From Sabellastarte sp. h YS-2021 (lineage: Eukaryota; Annelida; Polychaeta; Sabellida; Sabellidae), in NCBI GenBank assembly GCA_964017235.1, contig OZ024929.1, positions 109,973,793 to 110,037,792 of the forward strand: a stretch of 64,000 nt of DNA. The letters are read 5' to 3'. A program made the translations under genes and the position numbers. The first letter of the stretch is position 1, and every line of letters starts with the position of its first letter. This document shows positions 46,426 to 56,724 of this stretch, in pieces. The notes beneath the pieces are model-generated. The model was not told the origin of the DNA. It did not search any database and saw only the letters and a program-made list of their open reading frames with translations.

Positions 46426-47199
46426 AAAAATTATATATTATTTATATTATTATTTTATTATATTATTTTTAGAATTTGCATTGTTTTTCAGTTATTCATT
46501 TCCTCAATTCCTATATATGTGGTCCATATATATGCAACCTAAATATGTGACACAATCTCAGTTCTGACTCCCCTTTGTCTTATTAGATAATGAAGCAAAC
46601 CCCATCTCCCAACCCCACCCCACCCCTCTCCCCTTCTCCACACCTCTCACTGTTACAGAAGATCTGCAACCCCACTGAAAAGTCTGGTTCTTTGTTTCTC
46701 ATTTGATATCATTCAATACCTTTGTTTATTTAGTGTCACTAAATAGCTGGAGGTCCCAGAGGTGGATGGGGGGTGGGACTAAATACAGCACAAATGGTAA
46801 ACAAACAAAAGGGGTAATCAAATACAAAAAGCTCAGTTAATCTTATCACTAAAATAAAATCAAATATATAAATAAGGAATGTCCAACAGGAAAATTATAT
46901 ACCTCCAGAATTAAATATAAATTATCAACCCACAAGAACAGATTTATAATAATAAGTCAGAATTGAGAATTTTAAGAATGTGATTATCAACTGAAATGAG
47001 TTAGTAACTGTAGGAACTGTGTCAAAATTAACTGAGGCAAACTGGATAAAACTGGGCTAGTTGAGGGTTAAAAATCCCCTATTTTTACTACATAAGGGTA
47101 TAATTTCATTAATATTGGACTTATAGCTCACCAGAAAATAACAGTGTCCATTTTGCCTACTTGAATATGTTTAACCAGTTTCATTTTAAAAAGTTAAAA
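46426..47199. other. AT-rich stretch without recognised features
   Basis: I see no gene. It includes a C-rich patch near 46590-46640. A terminus for the minus-strand P3 element would be expected somewhere to the left of its array, but I could not find the CTAG/hairpin end. Confidence 0.4.
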
Positions 47200-48978
47200 A
47201 CTCAGCAAGCAGAGAGATAACACAAAAATAAGTACTTAAAAGCCTAAGATAGCCATAACATTATTAATAAAAATTTAAATAGACAGGCACTTCCTTTGAA
47301 AAATTCAAAGATTTCAGCTCTATGACCCACATAGTTCGACAGTTACAGGGCTTTAAAGTGGTATAATATCCATAAACTGGGTCTCTGTGGGCATTTTACA
47401 ATAATTGTTAAAGAGACCTTAGCAATTAAACTACAGAGCTGAAACTTTTGGGGGGACAAACATAACAAAATAAAATTATATATAATACAGTTTAAGACCT
47501 GTCACACTAAGCATTTCCAAATAACAGGGCAAAATACGGAAAAAAATGTCAAAAAAGGTCACTTGGGTGAGTGTTTATGGCCCTCATACACAGGTTAAAT
47601 GTCTACTAAAAGCCTTGATTTTCGGCACATGTAGAAAGGACATAATAATGCATTCCCAGATGGGATTTCAGCTCCATCAATCACATAGTTTAACAGTCAC
47701 AGGGCTTAAAGGTGGCAAAAAGTCCAAATATTGGGTCTCTGTGGGCCTTTTAGAGATCTCGATGTGGCCTTCAAATTAAAGCTTCAGATTTATAATCTGT
47801 CACATACTAAGATTATACATAGAATATATATCTAATAAAGTTTGAAACTTCTCAGACTTACCATTTCCAAGTTACAGAGCAAAATATGTGAAAAATGTCT
47901 TAAAAGGGTCACTCGGGTGGGTGTTTATGGTCCTCATACACAGTTTAAATGTCTACTTGAAGCCATGATTTTTGGCACATGTAAAAAGAACATAATAATG
48001 TATTCCCAGATGAGATTTCAGCCCTATCAGTCACATAGTTTAACAGTCACAGGGCTTAAAGGTGGCAAAAAGTCCAAATACTGGGTCTTTGGGAGCCCGT
48101 CAGAGACCTCAATGTAAAGCTTCAGACTTAAAATTTGTCACATACTAAGATTACACATAGAATATGTATCTAATACAGTTTGAAACTTCTCAGACTTACC
48201 ATTTCCAAGTTACAGAGCAAAATATGTGAAAAATGTCTAAAAAGGGTCACTCGGGTGGGGATTTATGGTCCTCATACATGGGTTAAATGTCTATTAAAGG
48301 CCTAAATTTTGGAGTACATACAAGAAAAACATATTGATATATTCTCAGATGATATTTCACTTAGATGAGAGACATTGTTTGAAAGCTACAGTGCTTGAAG
48401 GTGGCAAAAAGTCCATAAATTGGGTCTCTGTGGGCAATTTTGAGACCTCAAGTCGGCCTAACAGGTAAACCTACAGCCTTTAAATTTTTCACAAACAAGG
48501 ATTACATATAAGAGTTACACCTAGAGCAGTTTGAGACTCATCAGAATTACCACTTCCAAATTATAGGGCAAAATATGTTAAAAATCTAGGAAAAAAGTCC
48601 TAAGTGGGGTCTTTATGGGCCCCAAACACAATTTTCTCAACTTAAAGTCTTGATTTTCGGCACATGTACTAAGAATATATTAATGTGTTCTCAGGTAAAA
48701 TTTAAGCCAGATACGCCTCATAGTTTGTGACCTAGAGGGCTCTAAGTGGTCAAAAGTGCAATTTCTGACCTTAAGGTGGCCATAAGTTCTTTATTATTTG
48801 GAGTTTAAGGTCACCTTAAAATAGGGATCTTCCTTTGGGCATCCTTAACATGTGTACCAAGTTTGAAAAAAAAAAATTAATTGGTTTTTGAGTTATCGCG
48901 TCCACAAGGAAATTTCTACGGCGGCGGCGGCGGCGCGACGGACCTGAATCCAATATATCCCCGACTTTCGTCTGGGGA
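47200..48978 (-). mobile_element. Helitron-like element P3 (5' end and tandem array)
   Basis: The 5' end in minus orientation is at 48978 (complement reads ATCCCCAGACGAAAGTC..., the P terminus), followed inward by GGATTCAGGTCCG and CGCGATAACTC as in P1 and P2, plus a GGC-triplet run (48919-48936). Inside is an array of about four units with a period of about 340 bp (units near 47557, 47905, 48241 and 48592: GGTCACTCGGGTGGGTGTTTATGG). The 3' end was not located, so the left border is approximate. Confidence 0.6.
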
Positions 48979-49194
48979 TATAATAATGTCTAAGAGAATG
49001 ATAATGCATGTACTCTTTATCTACATCTGGCATGGCCGAATCTGGTTTAGATGTTTGAATATTACCATGCATACAGAAGTTGTAATACATTCAATGAATG
49101 CTTATCTGTTGTGTTGGAGCAAAATCTGTGGCTCACTTGATGAAATTCCATCTGTTACAATGGGAAGTTGTAAAAGTAAAATTCTTAAAGAATT

Positions 49195-49775
49195 CTAATA
49201 TGACTTTAACAGTGCTTAATCTGCATTAAAAGACAGACCCAAAGATGCAACAAGATTTTAAAGGTCAAGGTCACTACGACAAGGTCAAATCAAGGTCACA
49301 CCATGATGCTGCACACCTACAACCCTAACCAATGTCCCTACCAAGCTTCAACTTCCTACACCTTACGGTTTCCGAGATATAGCCCGGACAAAATTTTATA
49401 GGTCAAGGTCACTACGGCAAGGTCAAATCAAGGTCACACCATGACGTTGCACACCTACACCCCCTAACCAATGTCCTTACCAAGTATTAACTTCCTATAC
49501 CTTACGGTTTCCGAGATATAGCCCGGACAAGATTTTCAAACTCAAGGTCACTGCGGCAAGGTCAAAGCTCAAACCAAGGTCACACCATGATGTTGCACAC
49601 CTACACCCGTTAACCAATGTCCCTACCAAGTATCAACTTCCTACACCTTACAGTTCCTGAGATACAAGCCGGACAAACTTTTCCCGCCGCCCGCCCGGAC
49701 GCCCACCCACCCGCCCATCCGGACACCATGGGTGAAAACAATACCCCGACAGCCCTTAAGGGCTGTGGGGTAAAA
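49195..49775 (-). mobile_element. Hairpin-ended array element Z1
   Basis: Three to four units of about 140 bp (TTTCCGAGATATAGCCCGGACAA near 49370, 49507; AAGGTCACACCATGATG near 49290, 49430, 49580). They end at a strong hairpin in which CAGCCCTTAAGGGCTG is framed by CCCCG/GGGGT (49742-49770). The same array plus hairpin recurs as Z2. The plan resembles that of P and X, but the far end is not certain. Confidence 0.6.
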
Positions 49776-50080
49776 ATTGTCCCAACCTTAAACCCAAGGT
49801 TAGTTTGCAGCTGTGAGGGAGTTTAAGGTTTTGTTCACGGTTTGTTACATCCACAACTTGAAAGATGCTTAGAATTGCAGTGTTTGAAATATTGTTGAAA
49901 AATTGCCAAACTTAAAGTGAATATAATTCTGTTATTACTGGGAGTTTAAGGTCACCTTATTGTATGACACTTACCTGTGGCCAATTACATATACATGCAT
50001 AATTTGAATTAAATTTCTCAAGTTATTTCCAGTATACTCTATGGAAAAATGATGTTAACTCAACATAACTTTTTAATATA
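49776..50080. repeat. R-type repeat sequence between Z1 and the 145-bp array
   Basis: Phrases shared with 50820-51120, such as CCCAACCTTAAACCCAAGG, GGTTTGTTACATCCACAAC and GGGAGTTTAAGGTCACCTTATTGTATG. No gene. Confidence 0.7.
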
Positions 50081-50640
50081 AGAGAGTTTACGGTCACCTT
50101 AAAATAGGACACACCTTGAAAACCAGTTACAACCACATGCCAAATCTGAATTGAATCCGTCAGCCCATTTTTGAGATACTGTCCGGAAATGATAAACCTT
50201 CAACTCAATATAAGTATCTTACTACTGTGAGTTTAAGGTCACCTTAAACAGGGCACACCTTGAGGAACAGTTACGTCAGCATGCCAAATTGGAATTTAAT
50301 TCATCAACCCATTTTTGAGATACTGTCCGGAAATGATAAACCTTCAACTCAATATAAGTATTTTACTACTGTGAGTTTAAGGTCACCTTAAATAGGGCAC
50401 ACCTTGAAAACCAGTTACAACCACATGCCAAATCTGAATTGAATCCGTCAACCCATTTTTGAGATACTGTCCGGAAATGATAAACCTTCAACTCAATAGA
50501 AGTATCTTACTACTGTGAGTTTAAGGTCATCTTAAATAGGGCACACCTTGAGGAACAGTTACGTCAGCATGCCAAATTGGAATTTAATTCATCAAGCCAT
50601 TTTTGAGATACTGTCTGGAAAGTGTGAAGACAACACTGAC
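50081..50640. repeat. About 144-bp tandem array of R-type units
   Basis: GTTTAAGGTCACCTTAAA...AGGGCACACCTTGA recurs near 50087, 50230, 50372 and 50518, each followed by TTTTGAGATACTGTC. Two slightly different unit types alternate (AACCAGTTACAACC and AACAGTTACGTCAGC), suggesting a doubled higher-order unit of about 288 bp. Confidence 0.88.
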
Positions 50641-51420
50641 CATATGTATGTCTTTCATCATAGCTGCTAGTGACACAAACTAATGCAACCTTAAACTCTT
50701 AAGTTTATAGAATATCAGCAATTTACTTTAACCTTACAAAAGAGACCATTTTTGGTGGAGATTTATGTACATGATGAATATCAATGTAAAAAGTCCTAAT
50801 TAGCATATAAAACATCTTCCAAACACCAAAAATATTGTCCCAACCTTAAACTCAAAGTTTGTTTACACTGCTGTATATTGTAGCAAGTTTAAGGTAATCT
50901 TTTCCTGAAGGTTCTGTTCAAGGTTTGTTACATCCACAACTGAAACATGCCCAGAATTGTACAATATTTGAAATACGGTCAAAAATTACCAAAGTTAAAG
51001 TGAATATAATTCTGTTATTATTGGGAGTTAAAGGTCACCTTATTGTATGGCACTTACCTATGGCCAGTTACATATACATGCAAAAGTTGAATGAAATTTC
51101 TGAAGTTATTTTCAGTATACTCAATGGAGAAAGAAAAAACATAAACTGGATCTAAGTTTTTTAGACGTGGGAGTTTAAGGTCACCTTAAAATAGGGCACA
51201 CCTTCAAAACTAGTTACAACCACATGCCAAATTTGAATTGACTCCGTCAACCCATTTTTCAGATATGGTCCAGAAAAGAAAAAACTTAAACTCAAGATAA
51301 GTACAGCACACCCTGAGGAACAGTTACGTCCCCATGCCAAATTTGAATTTAATCTGGCACGCCATTTTCGAGATTCTGTCCAGAATAGAAAGTGTGATGA
51401 TGAAAACACCACAAAATGAG
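50641..51420. repeat. R-type repeat, uninterrupted copy
   Basis: It carries the same sequence that the LINE interrupts at 36570 (AAGTTTATAGAATATCAGCAATTTAC at 50702) and the same R phrases up to about 51370. It serves as an internal empty-site reference. Confidence 0.75.
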
Positions 51421-52654
51421 ATGATGAAGCAATCCCTATATGCCACGCAGCATAAATGCTGGTGAAACAAAAATAAAGGTCAATACGGCAAGGTCACTCT
51501 TGACCCCTTCACCATTATTCTTGCCAGCTATGAAGTTTGTGTACATTCTAATGTCAGATATATGATCTACACACAAGGGTAAAAACAGTTTAAAAATCAA
51601 AGAAAAGAAGGGTACACTGGGTACCTAATAAAATACAAACATAAATCAAACTAATTTATTTCCAACCATCAAAAATTGACAAAATCCAAGGCTTTACAAT
51701 CACACAATTCTGTTGGAATGACAAATTTTATCTCACAATTATATCAGTTGTTAATTATCATTTTAATCTCCCCATAGTGTGCAAGTTGACCTTTTCTTCA
51801 TGTGTGTATTACATGCTGTTTTTACAATCCAGTGGATTAACCAAATTTTGGTTGAAAATGAAAGTCCTATGAATTTTGTTGCTCAAATATAGACTATTAC
51901 ACTGTTTTATATACAGTTTATAATATATGTGTTGTCAAGAAAAATAGAATATAGAAATGGAATTCAAGCCACTCAGTTCCTTAATACAAGAATTTATTGA
52001 GAAATTACATATTTATTTTTCCATATTACTTTACAACTGACAAAATTATGAATTTATTTAAGACTGCAAAAAGTTTAACTGCTCTCAAATTTCAGATTAT
52101 GACCATTTCTCCTTTGCAATCAACATATCATTGCATGATCAACAAAATGTACTGTAGTGCTTGTCACACAATTATAGTTAATACACTAAAATTTTGTTAA
52201 CCAACCTATGTTCTAAAGTTTAACTGTAAAGTAAAATTTCTAAAATTAATGCGAAACAATATTTCAACAGTGGTCATAATTGATCTGAAATTTATTATAG
52301 ATCAGCCAAAATGAAGCTGGCTTTCCAATGATTACAACAGATTGGTGATGTGGAAATCGGGCCGTTAACAATTTTTCATGAGACAATAATTTCTATAAAA
52401 GCAGCAGAGTAGGGAATGAGAAATTCCCCACAGAACAAGGCCCTACTATTTGGCAAATTTTGGCATAAACATTGCAAAGCATTAGATGGATGGCTTAAAA
52501 TGACTGCCTGAATCACAGCATCCTAAGAAATATCTACTTCTTTCTCCTTTTAAGAATGCTCGCAACTATTTACTTTTAATTCATTATATTTGTAACTTCC
52601 AAAGTGCTTTGACCAAGTGGTGCAGGTATACACCAAAATGGCATGAAAAAATAG
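51421..52654. other. AT-rich stretch, no gene recognised
   Basis: 51470-51520 has a short GGTCAATACGGCAAGGTCAC phrase related to the Z units. The remainder shows no exon, RNA gene or array that I can support. Confidence 0.45.
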
Positions 52655-53457
52655 CATCAGCCTGGGGAAATAGTTTTCAACACCATGAGATATAGAAGTA
52701 GTGAAAAAGTACAAAGATCTGGATACTTTCAGAGCAGTGTCAGTTATATAAAGCTCCAAATAAAGCTCCTTATGGTTTCCGAGATATAGCCCGGACAAGA
52801 TTTTATAGGTCAAGGTCACTACAGCAAGGTCAAATCAAAGTCACACCATGACGTTGTACTCCTACACCTCCTAACCAATGTCCCTACCAAGTAACAACTT
52901 AATACACCTTACGGTCGCCGAGATATACCCCAGACAAGATTTTATAGGTCAAGGTCACTATGGCAAGGTTAAAGGTCCAATCAATGTCACATGATGATGT
53001 TGCACACCTACACCCCCGAACCAATGTCCCTACCAAGTATCAACTTTCCACACCTTACAGTTTCTGAGATATAGCCAGGACAAGATTTTATAGGTCAAGG
53101 TCACTACAGCAAGGTCAAAGGTCAAATCAAGATCACACCATGACGTTGCACACCTACACCCCCTAACTAATGTCCCTACCAAAAATCAACTTCCTACACC
53201 TTACAGTTATCGAGATATAGCCCGGACAAAATTTTCAAACTCAAGGTCACTGTGGCAAGGTCAAAGGTCAAATCAAGGTCACACCATGATGCTGCACACC
53301 TACACCCCCTAACCAATGTTCCTACCAAGTGTCAACTTCTTACACCTTACAGTTTTTGAGGTATAGCCCGGACAAACTTTTTCCCGCCCAACTGCCCGTC
53401 CATCCGGACACCATGGGTGAAAACAATACCCCAACAGCCTTAAGGGCTGTGGGGTAA
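52655..53457 (-). mobile_element. Hairpin-ended array element Z2
   Basis: Second copy of Z. The far segment 52655-52765 is shared with 45805-45920. Then come about five 140-146-bp units (GAGATATAGCCCGGACAAG-type phrases near 52778, 52918, 53065, 53210 and 53355) and the terminal hairpin with AGCCTTAAGGGCT framed by CCCCAAC/GTGGGGT (53428-53455). Confidence 0.62.
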
Positions 53458-54235
53458 AAAGGGTGTATCAACAGGATTACTGAAATATACAATTTCATCA
53501 TTATGCATGGGATTATGCCTGCTAAATTGTAAAAATAACTGATAATTGAAATGTACTTATTGAAAAATATAAAAGCTAATATATAAAAGCTAATATATAT
53601 AGAGATATTTTTTAAGTTACAAAATTTAGCTATTTATTTGTGCTACAAATATTCAAACCAGTTTTATTTTAACATAGCAAGTCCAAACTTGATACTCCTC
53701 TGTACATCTATATTATCATATAAACCCTATAATATTATCACATTGAATACTAACGAACTTAATGAATATATATTGAATAATAAGACCAGCTTATCAAATA
53801 CAATTAAGTAGAATATATAAACTAGAACTTGGCAGAGAGCCAATAGTTTGATATACACGACAAACACTTTTATCATACAAAACACCAGATATACTTTTAA
53901 TCAAAACTAACATTTCCAATATACTAAAGGTATTATACTTTACACACAGAAACTACCATAAGAATACTGGTAAAAGCGTGGTTAATACCAATCCAAAGAA
54001 AGACCATTCAACTCTTTATAAAATACATTTCCGTGGAGAAAATAAACCCTGGAAATCAACTGTTTCAAAAAATTTAGACCATACTCTGAGGTTAATGAAA
54101 ATGTAGTCAGAAATGTTTTATAGAGGACCTTCAATTTTTCAAGCAAAAAGACCCAAATCTCAAAGTGATCTGGCTTGTTTTTTTAAATGTTATTGGTTCA
54201 GGTATATTTATTAAGGCTATCTGTCATACTTTTGG
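53458..54235. other. AT-rich stretch, no gene recognised
   Basis: Very AT-rich with short local duplications (AAAAGCTAATATATA at about 53570-53595). I see nothing that supports a gene. Confidence 0.5.
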
Positions 54236-54412
54236 ACCGTTTAAGGAATGACCCTTCTATGATTGGGTACAAATGTTTATGTCCCTTTCAATTTCTGAGG
54301 TTATGTCGGGAGAGGATATCACATGTTTCCATAAGCTGGACATGAATCCATGACTATAGTCACACAGTGCTTCATTAACCGTTAACCACTGAGCCAGTAA
54401 GATTTGGGTATA
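54236..54412 (-). mobile_element. tRNA-derived SINE remnant
   Basis: On the minus strand, TGGCTCAGTGGTTAACGG (complement of about 54378-54395) fits an RNA polymerase III box A, and GGATTCATGTCC about 45 bases downstream (complement of about 54343-54354) is close to a box B. The spacing is tRNA-like, but the sequence has no complete acceptor stem, so a SINE head fits better than a tRNA gene. The downstream body (to about 54236) was not identified and the ends are approximate. Confidence 0.45.
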
Positions 54413-54868
54413 ACATGAAACCTAAGCTTTTAGACACTGTTGTGCCATGTTAAGTGACATTTGATATATGTAGACAAAAAATTTGACATTTCATCTGTTT
54501 TGTTACAATTAATGCATTAAATATCATACAGGAAAGACCTTTCACTGAGTTCCATAAAGTGAACCCAATACAAGGGATTTATTTGGATTAAAATTGAAAT
54601 TTGTACAGGTTTCTCTTTATCACCTTTCTTGTTAAAAAAATGTTAGAGAATACTGTCTCCATTTACCAAACATCATGCTTGTTTGACACAGAAAAAACTG
54701 TACTTTACAACTATACATTATCCAAGTCTTCAACAAATGTACATAACAGTATGTACCCATTTGACCTTTTACAATAAAACTTTCAATGAAACCAATTCAA
54801 TCAATTGCCTAATGGATTTCTACTTACAATGAATGCATGTGCATATATGCCATAACTGCAATACAATA
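54413..54868. other. AT-rich stretch up to DIRS E
   Basis: No gene seen. It ends at the insertion point of DIRS E (GCAATACAATA). Confidence 0.5.
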
Positions 54869-55082
54869 TTGCAAATTTAATAAGTAAATTAAATTTTTAT
54901 AAGTTAATACCCTATCCAATGGACAATTGCTTTACCGGTCGGCGCGACCGGTCCCGCCAAACGCCAGAAAAAGACGTCCTGTATATACTACCGGCAGGAC
55001 CGGTCACAGAGTGTGCATTCGCCAGGTGGCGCATCGTACTTCATTTCCTGTTTACCTCTTGACGTCATAGCATCTTTTTCGT
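54869..55082 (+). repeat. Right inverted terminal repeat of DIRS E
   Basis: It starts TTGCAAATTTAATAAG. The shared core 54911-55082 contains CRE-type TGACGTCA (55060-55067). Confidence 0.95.
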
Positions 55083-55141
55083 GTCTAATCCTAGTAAGAC
55101 CCCTAGTAAGCTGATAGCGGGGCCGGTTGGGTGGGCCTTGC

Positions 55142-55240
55142 CTGTCCATTGGATAGGGTATTAACTTATAAAAATTTAATTTACTTATTAAATTTGCAAT
55201 TTTATTGCGTTAATACATCCTATCCAATGGACAATTGCTG
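55142..55240 (+). repeat. Internal complementary region of DIRS E
   Basis: GTCCATTGGATAGGGTATTAAC... to TTGCAA is the complement of the right end. It is joined to TTTTATTGCGTTAATAC...GGACAATTGC, the complement of the left end. Confidence 0.95.
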
Positions 55241-55515
55241 AATAACTACCGCTTGGCAGGCGGGTAAGCAGCTAGGGACTTATGTGAACTCATAACAACA
55301 ATTTTTAAACAGGCCCATTCGACCTAGGGTCAGAGAACCCTGAAAGGTCAGGGTCGGTCACTAACTCACCGGTTAACCGGGAGCCTACCGACGTTGCCCC
55401 CCCCCCCCCCTTTTTTCTTTCCTTTCAGAGTGGTCTGAGTTGGAAAGATAGGGAGAGAGAGGGGCTGAGTTCAGTCCCAGAAGAAATAAACTTCCCAAAG
55501 GAAGCAAGTCACAGT

Positions 55516-55547
<32 letters not shown>

Positions 55548-55641
55548 TTTTTGAACATATATGTACATCCAACATATTTACATTATGTACATATCTAGCA
55601 TATTTACAATATGTACATATTTACATATATACAACATCTCC
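55241..55641 (-). other. Non-coding stretch between ICR and recombinase in DIRS E
   Basis: It begins with the conserved GCTGAATAACTACCGCTTGG sequence seen also in C and D, then a C run (55398-55411) and a T-rich stretch (55514-55552). No open frame of note. It is likely the 3' untranslated part of the element's transcript. Confidence 0.6.
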
Positions 55642-56724
55642 TCACTTCTGGGCCTGGTGGTGCACCTGCTGGGCAGCCACTACAGGTCCCAGGTGGAAAA
55701 GCTCTGAATCAGCCCAGGCAACATCCTTCAAATAAAATTGGGTGAAGGTGTTGTGAGATTTCCAGTGGCAGGCTGACAAGATCTGATCTAAGGAGATCCC
55801 TGATTGGAAAGCCTTAGAAGCAGCAAAGGCCCTAACATCATGGGCTTTAACCTGATGTAAGGTGAGGGCCTCCTGGTCAGAGAGCTCATAGCACAGAACC
55901 ACAGTCTGTTTGATCCATGAGGAGATGGTGGCAGGCGAGATGTCTTTATCAAAACCCTTCTTGAAGGAGACAAAGACTAACTCCTTATTCTGCCTGAGGT
56001 CTGCAGTCCTGTCCAAGTAGTAACGCAGGGCTCTAACTGGACATAGGGACCTGTCACCCTTGAGTGACCTATCCAGAGATGGTGCCAGGGCTGGGATGAC
56101 CACTGGTGCCACACTATCTGGACCCTCCTTAGCCAGCTGATTCTTGGATAGGAAGCTGGGTGAAGGGTACAAAGACACCTTAGACCAGTCTGACTGGTGT
56201 CTGATGTTCTTATGTAACCAAGCATGGATCTCACTCCTGCGTTTACCTGAGCCCAAAGCCAGCAGGAAAACAGTCTTGAAGGTCAAATGTTTTAATGAGG
56301 CCTCTTTTAAAGGTTCAAAAGGAGCCTTTGTCAGCTGGTGTAAGACCAGTGACAGGTTCCAGGAGGGTATACCCCTCCTGCCCTTAGGCCTGTCTCTATG
56401 GAAACTATCCAGGAGACGAGTGAGATTCTCATCTTTGCTGACATTAATGGTGGAATTGCCCAGTTTGTCAGCAATGGCTGATCTGTAGCCATCAATAGTG
56501 CCTGGTTGTAACTTCTTGTCCTGGAACAAGTGCAGGAGGAAGTCAGCAATGGCTTTCAGAGGTGGTGCCCTGAAGTCCACCTGATTACTGAGGCACCACT
56601 TTGTAAAAATGGTCCACTTTGCCTCATAGACAGATCTGGTTGATCTTCTTTGAGGAGCCTCAATTCGTGCTGCCACTGCCTCAGAGAAGCCTTGCTCCTT
56701 GATTGCTGAGGCTCTAGGAGCCAG
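55642..56724 (-). CDS. Tyrosine recombinase of DIRS copy E
   Basis: Counting from LAPRASAIKEQG at 56724, the domain has 360 residues. A SAM-like N-terminal core-binding part (about residues 25-120) is followed by the catalytic part: Arg in SGKRRSE (about 162), His-x-x-Arg in AHDVR (295-298), and the nucleophile Tyr in FTQFYLKD (331), preceded by HWKSHNTF. The role in DIRS elements is to integrate a circular DNA intermediate, which explains the absence of a target duplication. The frame is open far upstream (to 58695) and overlaps the end of the RT frame by about 170 bases, so the start is not given by an obvious ATG. Expression probably uses the overlap, as proposed for other DIRS elements. 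C has the same protein (30264-31334). Confidence 0.9.
   Translation of the reverse strand: MAPRASAIKEQGFSEAVAARIEAPQRRSTRSVYEAKWTIFTKWCLSNQVDFRAPPLKAIADFLLHLFQDKKLQPGTIDGYRSAIADKLGNSTINVSKDENLTRLLDSFHRDRPKGRRGIPSWNLSLVLHQLTKAPFEPLKEASLKHLTFKTVFLLALGSGKRRSEIHAWLHKNIRHQSDWSKVSLYPSPSFLSKNQLAKEGPDSVAPVVIPALAPSLDRSLKGDRSLCPVRALRYYLDRTADLRQNKELVFVSFKKGFDKDISPATISSWIKQTVVLCYELSDQEALTLHQVKAHDVRAFAASKAFQSGISLDQILSACHWKSHNTFTQFYLKDVAWADSELFHLGPVVAAQQVHHQAQK

Noticed and set aside
54343-54395. tRNA gene on the minus strand
   Set aside because: Box A and a partial box B are present, but there is no complete acceptor or anticodon stem.
55514-55552. T-rich stretch as a LINE or SINE poly(A) tail (reverse)
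   Set aside because: It lies within DIRS E between recombinase and ICR, with no flanking duplication, and is more likely part of the element.
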